Positions 46,059 to 58,384 of a stretch of 64,000 bases of DNA are shown here, piece by piece. Below the pieces are notes generated by a model. It made no database searches. It had not been told where the DNA came from and saw only the letters and a list, made by a program, of their open reading frames with translations. The translations under genes were made by a program, and so were the position numbers. The stretch comes from Sodiomyces alkalinus F11 (Eukaryota; Ascomycota; Sordariomycetes; Glomerellales; Plectosphaerellaceae): NCBI RefSeq assembly GCF_003711515.1, contig NW_021167092.1, forward strand, positions 301,073-365,072. Direction: 5' to 3'. Every line of letters begins with the position of its first letter. Position 1 is the first letter of the stretch.

Positions 46059-47839
46059 AAACCAAATACTAGCATACTTCTTATCGTATAGCCGTTTTAT
46101 ATATATCGAAGCTAAGGCGATAGATAGTTTAGTATCTTCCTAGAATAACTCCCGAGCGACTTACGGGTTCGTATTATAGATTATATTAAGAGGACTATAC
46201 GTTCGCGTATTATATACTAATATATTTAGTAAGTAGCCTAAGACCTCGCTAAAGGTATTATTTAGGTTAAATTATAGGGCGGTAATACCCTTTATCTGTA
46301 GCGTCTCTAGGTATAAAGTAAGAAATATACGGATAGCGATTTAGACTATTCCATTCTTCTATTTAGATAGGCCGTCTATCTATAGGTACTATACTATTAA
46401 GAACTTAAGTAGCGTGCCCGCCTCCTTCTAAAGCGTTATCTAAAAAGCGGATAGGAATTGAGGGTTATAATCTAAGATAACCCTTTAGGGGATACCCTAA
46501 TTAGTGAGCTAGAGGAACTAAAAGAGGATATAAGCCTAGTCCTCCGCGGTATAGGAGGTATACCCCGGAATAAAGAAGGTGGCCTTAGTAAACCTGTCCG
46601 TTACCGTAAGGAGGGAGTCGATTAGGGGAAAGCCCTCCTTTTATAAGGGAGAGCTAGCTAAGGGTACCTTAGATAAGCCAATAATAAAATCTATAGTGAT
46701 AGTATAGAACGGAATAGGGGGAGTTATAATTAGCTATATCTCGCCGAGCGGGCGCTAACGATTAGTCTAATTAGTAGCGTATATCGAGTAATTAGCGATA
46801 TAGGTGTTAATTTCCTTATAAAGTTTAGGAATAGCGAATCGGCTGATTAGCTTATACTAGGTTCTTTTAACGCCAAAGTAGTAGCGCTTATTATAAGGGG
46901 CCTAAATAAACTCCTAATATAGGGAGATCGGGATATAAAGCCGATACTTCCCGCTTTATTCTAGATAATAAAGGAGACCGTTTTCTAACTTAAAAGGGAT
47001 CTTAACCGGCGAATTATAGCCTTATAGCTAAGTAAGGATAAGTCCTTATTTAGTATCCTTAGTATAAATATCACTAATTCTTTATGATATATCGGTGTTT
47101 ATTTTAAGCTTAGAGAAATAATAAATAGCCTAATCGCGCTAGATCCGTTCTAGTTCCTTATCGTCTTCCGTTTCCGGAGGGTTTGATATAGGTAGCCGTG
47201 ATGGGACGTTAGCTAAGAGATTTATTTTCCCGGGAATATACCGATACTCTAACTAAAACTAGCTAAAGAACTCCGAGGAAAGGATTAGCTTTATATTTAG
47301 CCTAGTTGTATCCGTACTAGATAGCATAGTAGACTTTATAATACTAATAGTACCGGTATAGTCTATAAGAACCATAGTCGGATTACGATAAGCAGACTAA
47401 ATACTAGTTCGGGTCTTATAAACGGCCTATACTAGGTAGGTAATCTTTAGTTTAGTCGGCTGGTACTTTTACTCGGCTATATTAAGACCTTTACTAATAT
47501 AGAGTACCGGGCGAATAAGGGTCTTACTAATAATAGCTTTAGCGAGCTCTTTAGTCTTATCGAGGAGTTAGAATAGTATAGCTAAGAAGCCGTACTCCTT
47601 AGAGGCGTCTAATTAGATAAAGGGGATCTTTCCTGAGTTATAGTAAAAAAGGTAGATATTAGAGGTAAGGGCGCCGTGATCTCTACGAATAACGCTAATT
47701 GTTCGGCTATAAGTTCGAATACTATATATTTAGTATAGGCTTTACGCGTTTACCCCTTATTCTTACCGAGCTAATAAGCTTCGGCGAGCAGAGTAGTCTT
47801 CCATTATTAAAGGGAGGCGATTCGGTAGGCGAACCTTAG
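46059..47839 (-). mobile_element. Minus-strand Gypsy fragment, left half (RNase H and integrase)
   Basis: 3' half of an old Gypsy element on the minus strand; its other half is at 61002-63017, beyond the Gypsy-1 insertion. From right to left: RT/RNase H connection, RNase H tail with I-P-G-K-I-N-L-L-A-N-V-P-S-R (the family's G-x-x-N-x-x-A-D-x-L-S-R), integrase with I-D-F-I near 46690, and integrase tail to about 46060. The reading continues across CTTAG into the right half. The left border meets LINE-I copy 2. Confidence 0.72.
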
Positions 47840-48053
47840 TGTTACGGGTTGACCCCGATATAAGGATCCGGCTATACTCCGGATCTTCCTGACTACGCGC
47901 TTAGTTAACGGACCTATATCGCTAAGTTATCGCTTCCTTATAGCTAACCTAGCGCTATAGACTTTTCTTCTTTTTCCTTCTTCCCTCCTTAATTCTAGAT
48001 AATCTATTATTACGACCTCACTTAGTGCCACGACCTATAACCAGTCATTTATA
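47840..48053 (+). repeat. Gypsy-1 5' LTR
   Basis: 214 bp from TGTTACGGGTTGACCC to CATTTATA (from ..TTCACA). Contains the hairpin GGATCCGGCTATACTCCGGATC. Same length as the 3' LTR and as the inverted copy at 63018-63231. Confidence 0.93.
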
Positions 48054-48099
48054 TATCTAGAACTTAGAGAGGCCTAGGCGCTACGCTAGCGATAGATTA

Positions 48100-49340
48100 G
48101 GATCCTAACGCTACCGCCTAATAACGTATTAGAATTAAATAGGTCGCGGAGTAGATAAACTAACGGTTCGGAGAAAACGACTAAGCCCTAAACGTAAGGC
48201 TAGGTTCTCTCTATAAATAATATACCGATAATAACGTACGGCTTACTCCGATATAAGAATATTACTTAGAATTATACTAGTTTATAGACCGATAACGTAT
48301 AAGAGAAGAAGCTAATAAGCCATGACGCCTATTAGTCGAATAGCTTATAGCCTAGCTCTTAGAATCGCTTACTCCGTAGAACCTAACGCCGTCTAACTTA
48401 AGTATTCCGGCTCCCTCGTAGACCCCGATAATCCTTATACTAGTAGAATCTACCCTATTACCGGTTCTATCGCTAGCGCTATAGCCGATAATAATAACGG
48501 CCGCCCTAACCTTAATAGCGGTACCCCGTAAGATTATCGATAGCCTTACGAAGTTCTTAGGGAAGCGAGTATACTATAGCGCGTAGGCCTACGCGATATA
48601 GCAGAAGCTTATAATCGATAGCGACCTATTCTAGAATAATATATAAGCTTAGTATATAATCTATAATTATTTAGGGCCTAAAGTATAATAGGTCGTATCG
48701 GCCTTTTATAAAAGCGATGGACCGGGTAAGCTTATAAACCCTAACGATTTTGTAGCGTATCTTAATTATACCTACCTCAACCGTATAGAATAATCGCGAC
48801 CTGCCTAAGCGTTATGCACGATTTGTTAACGGTCCGATAAGTCGTTTACCGCCTTTCTGCCCTATTTTAAAAGATAGATCGCCTTTACGGGCGGTACTAA
48901 ATAGGAATCTACTACGTAGATCTTATTCTATAAAGGAGTGATTACCTCGCCATTTAGGGATAAGCTTATCTCTGCCCGTATCCCCACTAACTACTATATT
49001 ATATAGGTTAACGGCGTATAAGAGATCGCCGGGAAACTTAAAGGTTATTAGTTTAAACGGAACTACGATAAATAAGCTTAATACTATATAACTACGAAGA
49101 AGGATACTAACGGCGATATAAAGATGGGCGGAGTGAATTATATTAATAACGGGAAGGCGAAGTAAAAGACTCGTATATACTATAAGTATAATAAGAAGGG
49201 GTATATTACGCGGAACTATAAAGAGCTAAAGAAAAACTAAGACACGGTCCGGAAGGTTAAGGAGACTCGCGCGAAGGATTATAACGAGAGCGGAGATATG
49301 TCGACTAATAAGGATAACTCGGAAAAAGAATAGCTTTAAC
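48100..49340 (+). pseudogene. Gypsy-1 gag with all zinc ligands changed to Tyr
   Basis: Gag capsid region followed by a zinc knuckle at 49178-49219. The codons read Y-Y-K-Y-N-K-K-G-Y-I-T-R-N-Y, exactly the spacing C-x2-C-x4-H-x4-C with every ligand (49178, 49187, 49202, 49217) now Tyr. Each change is TGY to TAY or CAY to TAY, i.e. RIP. An acidic tail follows. Start codon not determined. Confidence 0.75.
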
Positions 49341-52300
49341 GTAAAAATAGGCGTTAAAGCCGATAGCCGCGATACGGCGGGACTAGGAGGCGTTTAAAGT
49401 ATATGCTAGTAATAGCCCGGTATTTATAATAGTTAAAATAAATAAACGGCGTATCCTCGCCCTTATTAATACTAGTTACGACTACTATACTATTATACAT
49501 GAATAGTTTACTTAAATACTCTAATTACTCTTAGTCGATAAGACGAATCGACTACTAAATAGCTTCTCTAAAGCTACTAGGACTATTAATAGCGCGGGGA
49601 TCGCTGTCTATAAGCTTAAGATTAGCGGTTACCCGTAAAGGATATTCGTATATATAATACCCGGGCTTAATTAAGACGTATTCCTCGGGAAGCCCTAGAT
49701 AGAATAAAACGATACAACGTACTACGCTAAGGATAAACGGCTTTATTATAGAGTAGCCGGATTAAATATACGACTTTATTATAAAAAGAAACCTATTAGA
49801 GTATAAACTATCCGCGACGCTTATTTAGTTACTAGATCCGTATTCGCGGGTATTATCCGATAATTATAACGGAAGGGCGAAGAAGTCTTAGTCTAGAGAG
49901 TAAGCTTAAAGGATATCGAAAAAGCATTATATAAGAAGTAACTCGTAAGCCCGAAGGACTTTATACCTAAAGAGCTACTACGGGAATTTAGCGACCTATT
50001 TACGCCTAATAAGGCTAACTAATTACCGTTATACTAACTAGGAGTCGACTACGAGGTAAACCTTATACCCGTAAACGATAGTAAGGAATTATCGCTTCCG
50101 TAAGGGCAGCTTTATAATATATTAAGGGAAGAACTCCTCGTATTACGGAAAATACTTACCGACCTAATAGATAAAGGATTTATCCGTGCTGGTAGTTTAG
50201 AAGCCGCGGCTTTTATCCTCTTTATAAGGAAGCCGGGCGGAGGGCTTTATTTTTATTACGATTATTAAACATTAAACACGATTACTAAGTAAGACTGTTA
50301 TTTACTCCCTCTAATCACTAAGATACTATAAAACCTAAGCTAAGCGAAATAGTTTACGAAGCTTAATGTAATCGCTGCCTTCTATAAGATTAGGATAGCC
50401 CTAGGATCAAAATATAAGACTACGTTCCGAACTCGGTTTAGGCTTTTTAAATAGCTTATTTACCTATTAGTCTAAGTAAAGCCCCCAGGACCTTTTAGCG
50501 ATATATTAATAAGACGCTATAAAGCTTCCTAGATAATTTCGTTACGGCTTATATCGATAATATCCTAGTCTACTCTAATAGGAGCTAGGCTAACCACGAG
50601 GCGAAGGTAAAGTAAGTGCTCCGCGCGTTCGCGGACGTAGGTCTAAACCTAGATCCGTTAAAATACGAGTTTAGCGTAAAGATAGTAAAGTACCTAGGAT
50701 TTATAGTTATTACGGGAAAAGGCGTATTTTATACCCTAAAGAAGTTATAAGCTATCCGTGAGTTAGAAACTCCTATAACGGTTAAAGGGGTCTAAAGCTT
50801 TTTAGGGTTTATAAATTATTACCGGATCTTTATTAAAGACTTTTCGGGGATCTTTACCCCGTTAATAGTATTTACTCAGAAAGGCTATGACTTTTAATAG
50901 GGTCCTAAGAAAGAAGCGGCCTTTTATAACCTGAAGGCGAGGTTTTAGGAAAGACTAACACTATAATAGTAGGACTTAGTAAATAAGATATTTATCGAAA
51001 TAGACTGCTTAGGGTTCGCCCTTAGGGGTAGCCTAATATAAGAAGACGCGGACGGAAATCGCTATATAGTCGTATACTACTCTTATAAACTTAATAGGGC
51101 AGAATATAATTACCTAATCTATAATAATGAAATATTAGCGATTATAAGGTATCTAGCGATATAGCGAGCCGAGCTTATTAGCTATAGGTAGTTTATAATC
51201 CTCTCCGATTATAAGGCCCTTAAGTACTTTATAATAAAGCGAACGCTTACTAAGCGATAAAGCCGATAGGCTAGCGAGTTTATATAGTTTAGCTCTATAC
51301 TTAAAAATTGGAAGGGAAAGGATAACACGATAGCGGACGCCCTCTCGCGTTAATAATATGATAAGCCCTAAGATATAATAGATAAGTAAGAGTAATCTTA
51401 TGATATTTAATTAATCCCCGATACCGCGATTTTGCCTAGTATTCGTTATATTAATAACGGTTAAACGATCTTTAAGACGGATTAAGAGTTGTAGCGATTA
51501 TAGAATAAGACGCTTATAACTAATAAATAGTATTAAGGAGCCTTATCCGCGGTTACTAAAGAAGAATAGTAGTTCTTACTATTATTAGAATTAAAGCTAT
51601 AAATAGCCGAGTACTCTATCTTTATTACCGGGTTATTACTATTCCGCGACCGAATTTAGGTGCCTAGGTCTACTAAAGGGTTAACGCTATAAGGGAGAAT
51701 TATCAAGTTAATTCACGACTTAGTAATCGGAGGATACCCTAGACGCGAAAATACTATCGCCTTAGTAATGCGTTACCTTTTCTAGCCGAAGATATATAGA
51801 GATATCCGACGATTTATCTAGAACTACGATATCTACGGAAAGGGGTATATATAAAGGAACGCGAAATAAGGCCTTTTACGCCCCCTCCCAGTACTAGAAT
51901 AAATACGGAGCGACTTATTAATAGACTTTATAATAGACCTACTACTAGCCAGTGAGAAGAGGGCGTACTACCTTTAGGTTATTATAGATCGCCTAACTAA
52001 AGCTATAACGATTAAAGCGATAAAGATAATAAAAGCTAAAGCTTACGCGGAATAATTCCTATAGTACTATTTTCGGTTTTATAAAATACCTCGGTTTATT
52101 ATTAGCAACCGAGGTTTAAACTAGATAAGTAGGTTCTAGAAGCACTTTTATAAGCCCACACGAATATCGCGTAAGCTTAGTATAGTATACTACCCCTAGA
52201 CTAATACAGTAATAGACCGTATAAACTATAAAGTATAAGCCTATTTACGAGCTTTTATCCATTACGCCTCAGATACCTAGGATCGTCTACTACCCGCGCT

Positions 52301-53130
52301 ATAAGTAGCCCTAAATAACCGCGAGAGCTCTATAATAGGGTTTAGTACTTGTTTCTTAGAATATAGCTATTATATCGACCCGATCTAGATAACCGAGGAG
52401 CCCCCCCTAAAACCTAGAGTATTAGCGGCGTATAACCTATTATAACGCTTATAGGAACCGACCGAGTTTACCTAAGCCGTGATCGTATCGATAGAGCTCT
52501 AGAATAAGGAGTCTGCTAACTAATATTGTATACCGGCTGAATACTTTAAGGTTAACGACTTAGTCTGGCTATCGTTAGCTAACTACTCGACTCTGCGACT
52601 ATCCTATAAGCTTAATTAGCTTTACCGTGAATTCTAAGTTATAAAGGTGATTAGCCTATATATAGTCGAGCTCGCTATACTATTATAAATCTACCCTTAA
52701 TTCCACGTAGACTTATTATATCGCGCGGGCGATAACCCCTTTCCGGGATGAATAGTAGATAACCCTTAACTACCGCCTATTCGAGAAGTAACCGATAGTA
52801 AAGAATAGGAAGTTAGGGAAATCCTCTACGCGACGACGAAGAGGCGAGGTAGGGGATTAAGATATAAGGTATTAGTGCGATAAGTAGGATACCACGAGCT
52901 TATATAGGAACCGCTAGAATTATTAGCGTAAACGCGGGCACTTAACGAGTTTAAAAGAAACTTCGGCTTAGTAATAACGAATAATAGCCTATTAAATACC
53001 TTCGCGCTATTATACTATAGGAGCCGATATATAAGGGATCGTATCGCGATAATCGGAAAGGAGTAAGAGTTAGATTTAGTTTAGGCCGGATAGGCCCCGC
53101 GCCCTAGCCACGCTTAATATAAGCCTAGAT
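49341..53130 (+). pseudogene. Gypsy-1 pol with chromodomain, decayed
   Basis: Protease active site reads N-T-S (49468-49476) in place of D-T/S-G. RT (about 50040-50700) keeps L-P-x-G-Q-L-Y, K-P-G-G-G-L and the active site Y-I-D-N (last Asp changed to Asn, 50559-50561). RNase H begins near 50990 with I-E-I-D. Integrase zinc region (about 51700-51850) reads H-D..G-Y-P and Y-D-I-Y, so the second His and both Cys are Tyr. The core I-D-F-I-I-D-L is near 51925. A chromodomain is at about 52810-52960 (E-I-L-Y, Y-K-V-L-V, G-Y-H-E-L, E-P-L-E-L-L). Standard chromovirus order. Confidence 0.82.
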
Positions 53131-53272
53131 CGATATCCTTAGCCTCGAAATCGCTATCCTTAGGATTATCGACTGCCGTAAAAGTCTTACCCTTATCGCC
53201 CCGCTATAGGACGGGGGAGTTAGGAGAGTCGTGTCGCACGTCAAAAGGCACTTGGATGATTAACTTAGTAGA

Positions 53273-54330
53273 TGATATGCCTGACCGGTATATCCCCTGG
53301 CCAGCCAGTACTATAGGACCTAGGAGCCAGGATTTCTAAAGGGTGACCTTAGGGTGCCGTAAATGATGGTAAAATAAGATATCTTCTCTAAGCTAGACGG
53401 GGGCGCGCCCCCGGGACCTAATATACCCACGGGTAAACCCCGTGGGATCCTCGGTATATACGTATATAATCCTCCGGGTGCCTTAGGGCATCCTACGGGT
53501 ATCTATGGTATACCCCGTAGGTGCTATAGTATATACCACGGAGCCTTTAAGGTACGCCTATAGTATACCGAGGTATAACCGGAGGTATCCTAAGGCGTAT
53601 TAATTACCCCGGGCGAGGAAGCCCTACGTCCCGCGGGCTTTCCCTACTAACTACGATAGCCTCGCTAAAGGCTCGTCACGGTTATACTAATAAGCTATAG
53701 TGTAGTTAGGAAATACTAGAAGGAAAAGGTAATCTTCGGCGGCGCCGTAATAGTAGCCGCTATTATCATTACCTAATATAACGTGCCGGTCCCTAGGCAT
53801 AACGGGAAACACGTGTAAGAGAAGAATTTACTGGGTATATCCCGGCTAGAAAGTAAAAACTAAGAAAAGAAAGAGAGAAAAAATAAAAAAGACAGACCTA
53901 ATACTAAACCTTATATCACGCTATATTACCGCGTGCTATAATAGAATCTAAACTTCTCTTTCGCCTAGTTAGCCTAACCGTATAATTAGTTAATTATAGT
54001 AATCTCCTCCTCCCCGATAGCGGGGGCCTTATATTCTATCGGTAGACCCTATTCCTCTACTAGCGTGAATAGCGCTACGGCCGCTTCCTTTATAGTAACG
54101 TCCGCTACTTATACGTCTACCACGGTATAGTCGTGGATATAGGCCTTATCTAGTTTATATAACTCACGGTTAGCCTATAGGTGCTTTAGGGCCACGTAGT
54201 ACTAGATAATAGTAATAGTATTCTCGCGGTCCGACGTTATTCTATTTATAAGGCGTCTTAGCGGGCGTTAATAAGTTCTCCGTTAACCGTAAAAGGAGCC
54301 ACGGTAACTATACGGCCCTAAATCCCCTAT
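53273..54330. other. Hairpin-rich insertion inside the Copia-1 left LTR
   Basis: About 1.06 kb with no recognised protein. Its left 250 bp are rich in perfect short hairpins: GGGGGCGCGCCCCC (53399-53412), CCCACGGG-TAAAC-CCCGTGGG (53427-53447), GGTGCC-TTAG-GGCA and CTACGGG with CCCGTAG. The two outer sides of this part are also loosely complementary. A purine-rich run (about 53850-53895) lies in the middle. It could be a non-autonomous foldback element or a fragment of an unknown LTR; no terminal duplication was found. Confidence 0.5.
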
Positions 54331-54439
54331 AGACCACGTTATAGTCCATGTACCCATACGATATACCCTCTTAGTTAAGGTGGGTCTTCCCAGGTTAACT
54401 AACTAATTAGAGGCTTCGGTTTAAACCAAATGCTCTTAA

Positions 54440-56170
54440 CGTTTCTATCGAAAAATTAACCGCTAGGGGAAAACGCCGTCGTAAAAGGGTTCTAAATCCG
54501 CCCTATTTAACCGTTTAATTCAATTCCATCTTAATTAGTTCCTCGATCCTGATTAGCCGGATCTGCCTAATCGGATCTATATCTATCGGATCTACTACGC
54601 CCTCGGGGGCCTTCGTAGTCGCTACGGCCATGGCTTTAACGCGTTTAATCTCTTTATATAGTCGTTTAGACCACTTAATACGATGCTTTTAATTAGTTAA
54701 ATTAAGCTATCGCTATAATCTTTTAATCCCTGCCTCCGGCAGTGCCTTTATTAAACCATCCGCGATTATCTCCTTTATATTAACGTATATAACCTTAAAA
54801 AGGCCCTGCTATACTAACTAATATACCTACTAATTATAAATATTAATATATCGTAGCCTTATTCGCAGGCGTTATACCTTCTTATTAACGAGGTTAATAG
54901 TCTACTAATTATTATAGTATAGCTATAGTTACTATTAGTCTAACTAAAGCTCTAAATCCCTTAATATCCGGCTAATAAAAAACGTCTTTTTAGCGGCGTC
55001 TATAAGAGTAAGTAGGTCCGATTCTATTAATAACGTTATAACTATCGGTTATTTACCCGCCTTTTAGTTAACGGTGCCGCTAAAAAGATTTATCGTATAT
55101 TCTTACGAACTCTTACGGTCTAGATTATCCCTAAAGGACGCGTCGTTTACGGTTAGGAAGAGTTTATCCCCACCGAATTCCAAGTAGTAATCCCTTATAT
55201 AGCATAAGAATAATAGCACTTAATAAGCTCTTTTAAGGTGGTTAGAGGAGGGGTTAACGTTATATTAGGAAGGTTTTAAATAAGCGAACGCGATATCGGG
55301 TCTTGTTATAATAGCAGCGTATAGGATAGAACCGATTATACCCTAATACTAACAGACCTCGGGAATCGTCGCGCGCGTGCCATTATATAGTATTAGCGGT
55401 TCTATTATTAATAATAGAACCTTTAATAGTCTTTAGCAGAGTATATCTACGTAGTATTTAACCGCGATCTTCTCTACGTAGGAGGATTATAATAGCTATA
55501 ACCTACGGGTAGCTCTATCCCTTAGGACCTTTATTCCTAGGAATTAACGGATTTCTTCGCCTCTTAATAACCTATACCTTCTTTTAAGAGCAGCCTTAAG
55601 GTCGTTGGCGTCCGTCTTATAGTCTCTATAGTATATAAGTCCGACATGGTTAACGTAGAAGAATAGGATTAAAGTATCGCGGATTATAATATAGGGGTTA
55701 TTAGGGACGGCTATAAAGCCTATCCTCTATAATATACCGCTAAATTCCTCTTACTATAATAGTAGTAATACCCTTAAACTAAAAAGGGCTATCCGTAGTA
55801 GCAGGACCTTACCTAGTACTTCGTAGCCTTATCGTATCTTTATAAATAGTTTTTCTTAAAGGATAGCCTTAACGAACGCGATAACGGTATCGAACTACCT
55901 TATTTCTAGATTAAATTATACGGCGATCGCTATTAGTATACGGAAAGACCGCGAGGCTAATATAGCGGTGTAGTTATCTTCCGTTTCTAACTATTTTTAT
56001 CAATCCCCTCGCACTATAAGGCGTGCCTTACACTTAAGGAGGGTGCCCTCCTTATTAAATTTATAGGTGTATACCTATCTACAGGCGAGGACTTATCACT
56101 TATTAGCCTAATTACCGCCTACATCCTACTAGCAGCCTATCTATCAGTGCCTTTTAAGGTATTCCCCCTC
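54440..56170 (-). pseudogene. Copia-1 copy c RT and RNase H, decayed
   Basis: Minus strand. RNase H tail near 54740-54790. RT near 55100-55950 retains F-L-G-I-K-V-L-R-D-R (about 55530) and F-F-Y-V-N-H-V for the active site, where Y-V-D-D is expected (Asn 55649-55651, His 55646-55648). Long open runs remain between RIP stops. Confidence 0.75.
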
Positions 56171-56628
56171 GGCCTATAATTACCACTCACGTAACGGATA
56201 AAGGCATTATCGCGGTGATAGTTTAGTAGAGGCGGGAGATCCTTACGGGTTATGTACGATAGCGGCTAGGAGGTATTAGAGGGAGTAGAATCTATAGCAC
56301 TATTATCGCCGTTATTAATAGCTTACTTCCTCGCGCGTATAGGGTTATAATTCCTTCTAGCGTTAAAAAACGCCTTTTAGGCGTTATCGTTTTATACCTT
56401 CTCGGTCTTATAGATACTTACAATAAATAGGCGCGCGGGTAATAGGCGTACGGCTAATAGGCACCCCTTAGGGGTATCCACGGCTACCTATTAGTTATTA
56501 TCGTCTCCTTCCACCTTAACGCCCCTAACTACCGCTAACGCTATAATAAACACGCGCACAGGATCTTCCGGGGATATTAGAGGTATAGGAAACGGTTCGA
56601 ACCTTATAGCGGTAAACCGCGGAGTATC

Positions 56629-56935
56629 CATAATAGTATCAGTATCCGTAGTAATAGCAGTGGCCTCTCCCGTAGTAATAGCAGTAGCGTCTTCCTAGCC
56701 CGTAGTAATAGTGGTATTATTACCTTTACCCGTAGTAATAGCGGTGGTATAGTCTTATCCTATAATAATAGTAGTATCCGTAGTAATAGCGGTGTCCGTA
56801 GTAATAACGGTAATATAGTCTATAATGATAGTAGTGGCCTCTCTTATAGTAATAGCGACAGCCTCGCCTTTATCCGTAGTAATGGCGGTAGCGTCGCTTT
56901 TACCCGTAGTAATAGCGTTAGCGCTACAGTCTTCC
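56629..56935 (-). repeat. Copia-1 linker repeats (copy c)
   Basis: The longest version of this tract: about ten imperfect copies of CCGTAGTAATAGCAGTAGC. On the minus strand it codes for a Glu-Ala-Thr-Ala-Ile-Thr-Thr type repeat between integrase and RT. Confidence 0.78.
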
Positions 56936-57049
56936 GATTTAGAATCTAATATATCTACGGCTATACCCCTTAATAGTAGCCTATTCGCGGTCTTATTAGA
57001 TTAAGTGATACGGATAGATTATAGGTATTGCCCGATTTCCTCGGCGGAA

Positions 57050-58380
57050 GCTATAGCTTATAGCGTTTTAATCCTACCGTTGAATATCTCGTCTTCGTTA
57101 AAGACTATATCTCTCGTAGTAATAATATCCGTTAGGTATAGTAGCTAAATATAAAAGCTATTCAAGAATTAGTATCGGATATAATAACCGATCTATACCT
57201 TCGGTTCTAGCCTTTATAGGCGGTTTCTTTTAGCTTAGGTATCGCGCGTTTTTAAAAACGCTTTATAGCTATAAGCTTATAGGTGCGTAAGGTTAGGTTA
57301 ACGGCCGCGTAGGCCTTTATATAGCGTTCGCTAGTTATTAATATATTATAGCGTCCTATTATACAGATATAAAGTAGTCTTAAAGATCTTAGGCTAAATA
57401 GATATAGGTAGATTAGCCCTAATCCTTATAGCCCTCGCCCTCCTTTTAACGATACCTCTAATCTATTTTATAACACTGTTTTAATCCTATAAATATAATA
57501 CTAATAGCTAGCCTTCTACCCCCTTAGTAGCGAGGAAAGCAACGACTTCTAGGTGCTAAAATATCTTAGAATCGGCCTATAGGACGCGTGGCTTAGCGTG
57601 GAATTAGGTCATAAGCAGGGTAAAAACGTCTTTTAGCGCGTGTAAGATAGAATCTTAATCTTTTTTTTATAAGTAGTAATCCCACGTATAACCTATATAC
57701 ACGTCTATAACAAATATAATAGACTTATATAGGCCGCCTATTAACGACTCCGCCTCTTTTAGATTATAAAAATAAATAGCTAGGGCCTCTCCGGGCTTTA
57801 ACGGGTAAAAGGATACTATCCGCCGGATCTACGTATGCACTTATAATTACCTATACGCGTTATTGTCCGTTATATAAGGTCCCTTTATCTTTACCCCCTA
57901 AGTAGCGTCGACGATCTTTATAAGAGTATCGGTGCCATAATAGCCGAGGCGTTTATACTACTATTATACCCTGGTCTTCTACGGTTACCGCGGTTATCGT
58001 GATCTTCTATACGGGTTATCGCGGGGATGCCTTACCGAGACCGCGAACGCGGTAGCGGCCGTGGCTTCCGCGCGCTCGATTATATACTAGCCGTGGATAT
58101 CTAGTAGCTTATAGATAGGCCGGTTATTGGCGGAGCTAATAATAGTATCATTTACGGTCTCCTAGCGGTAACCTTATAGGCGTAGCTAGCGTTCTAAGAC
58201 TATATTAGTAGCGAATTCCTTATAGTATACGATATTATAAAGGCGTAGTAGCCTCTCTATATCTAATAAGAATTATATATATAGCTTAACGTCTCCGTAT
58301 CCAAGGATAGAAGCCTTATAAGTACCTACCTAAAAGGATAATACAGTATCCGTGGGTAGTCTAACGGCCGTAAAACGGCC
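57050..58380 (-). pseudogene. Copia-1 copy c integrase, decayed
   Basis: Collinear with 12700-13610 plus 21800-22237 of copy b. The C-terminal H-L-x-x-Y-x-Y-K-x-F region lies near 57250-57300. Many TAG/TAA codons. Confidence 0.65.
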
Positions 58381-58384
58381 TTAA

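Noticed and set aside
53399..53447. Intrinsic transcription terminators
   Set aside because: The hairpins lack a following T-run and the DNA is eukaryotic, so bacterial-type termination does not apply.
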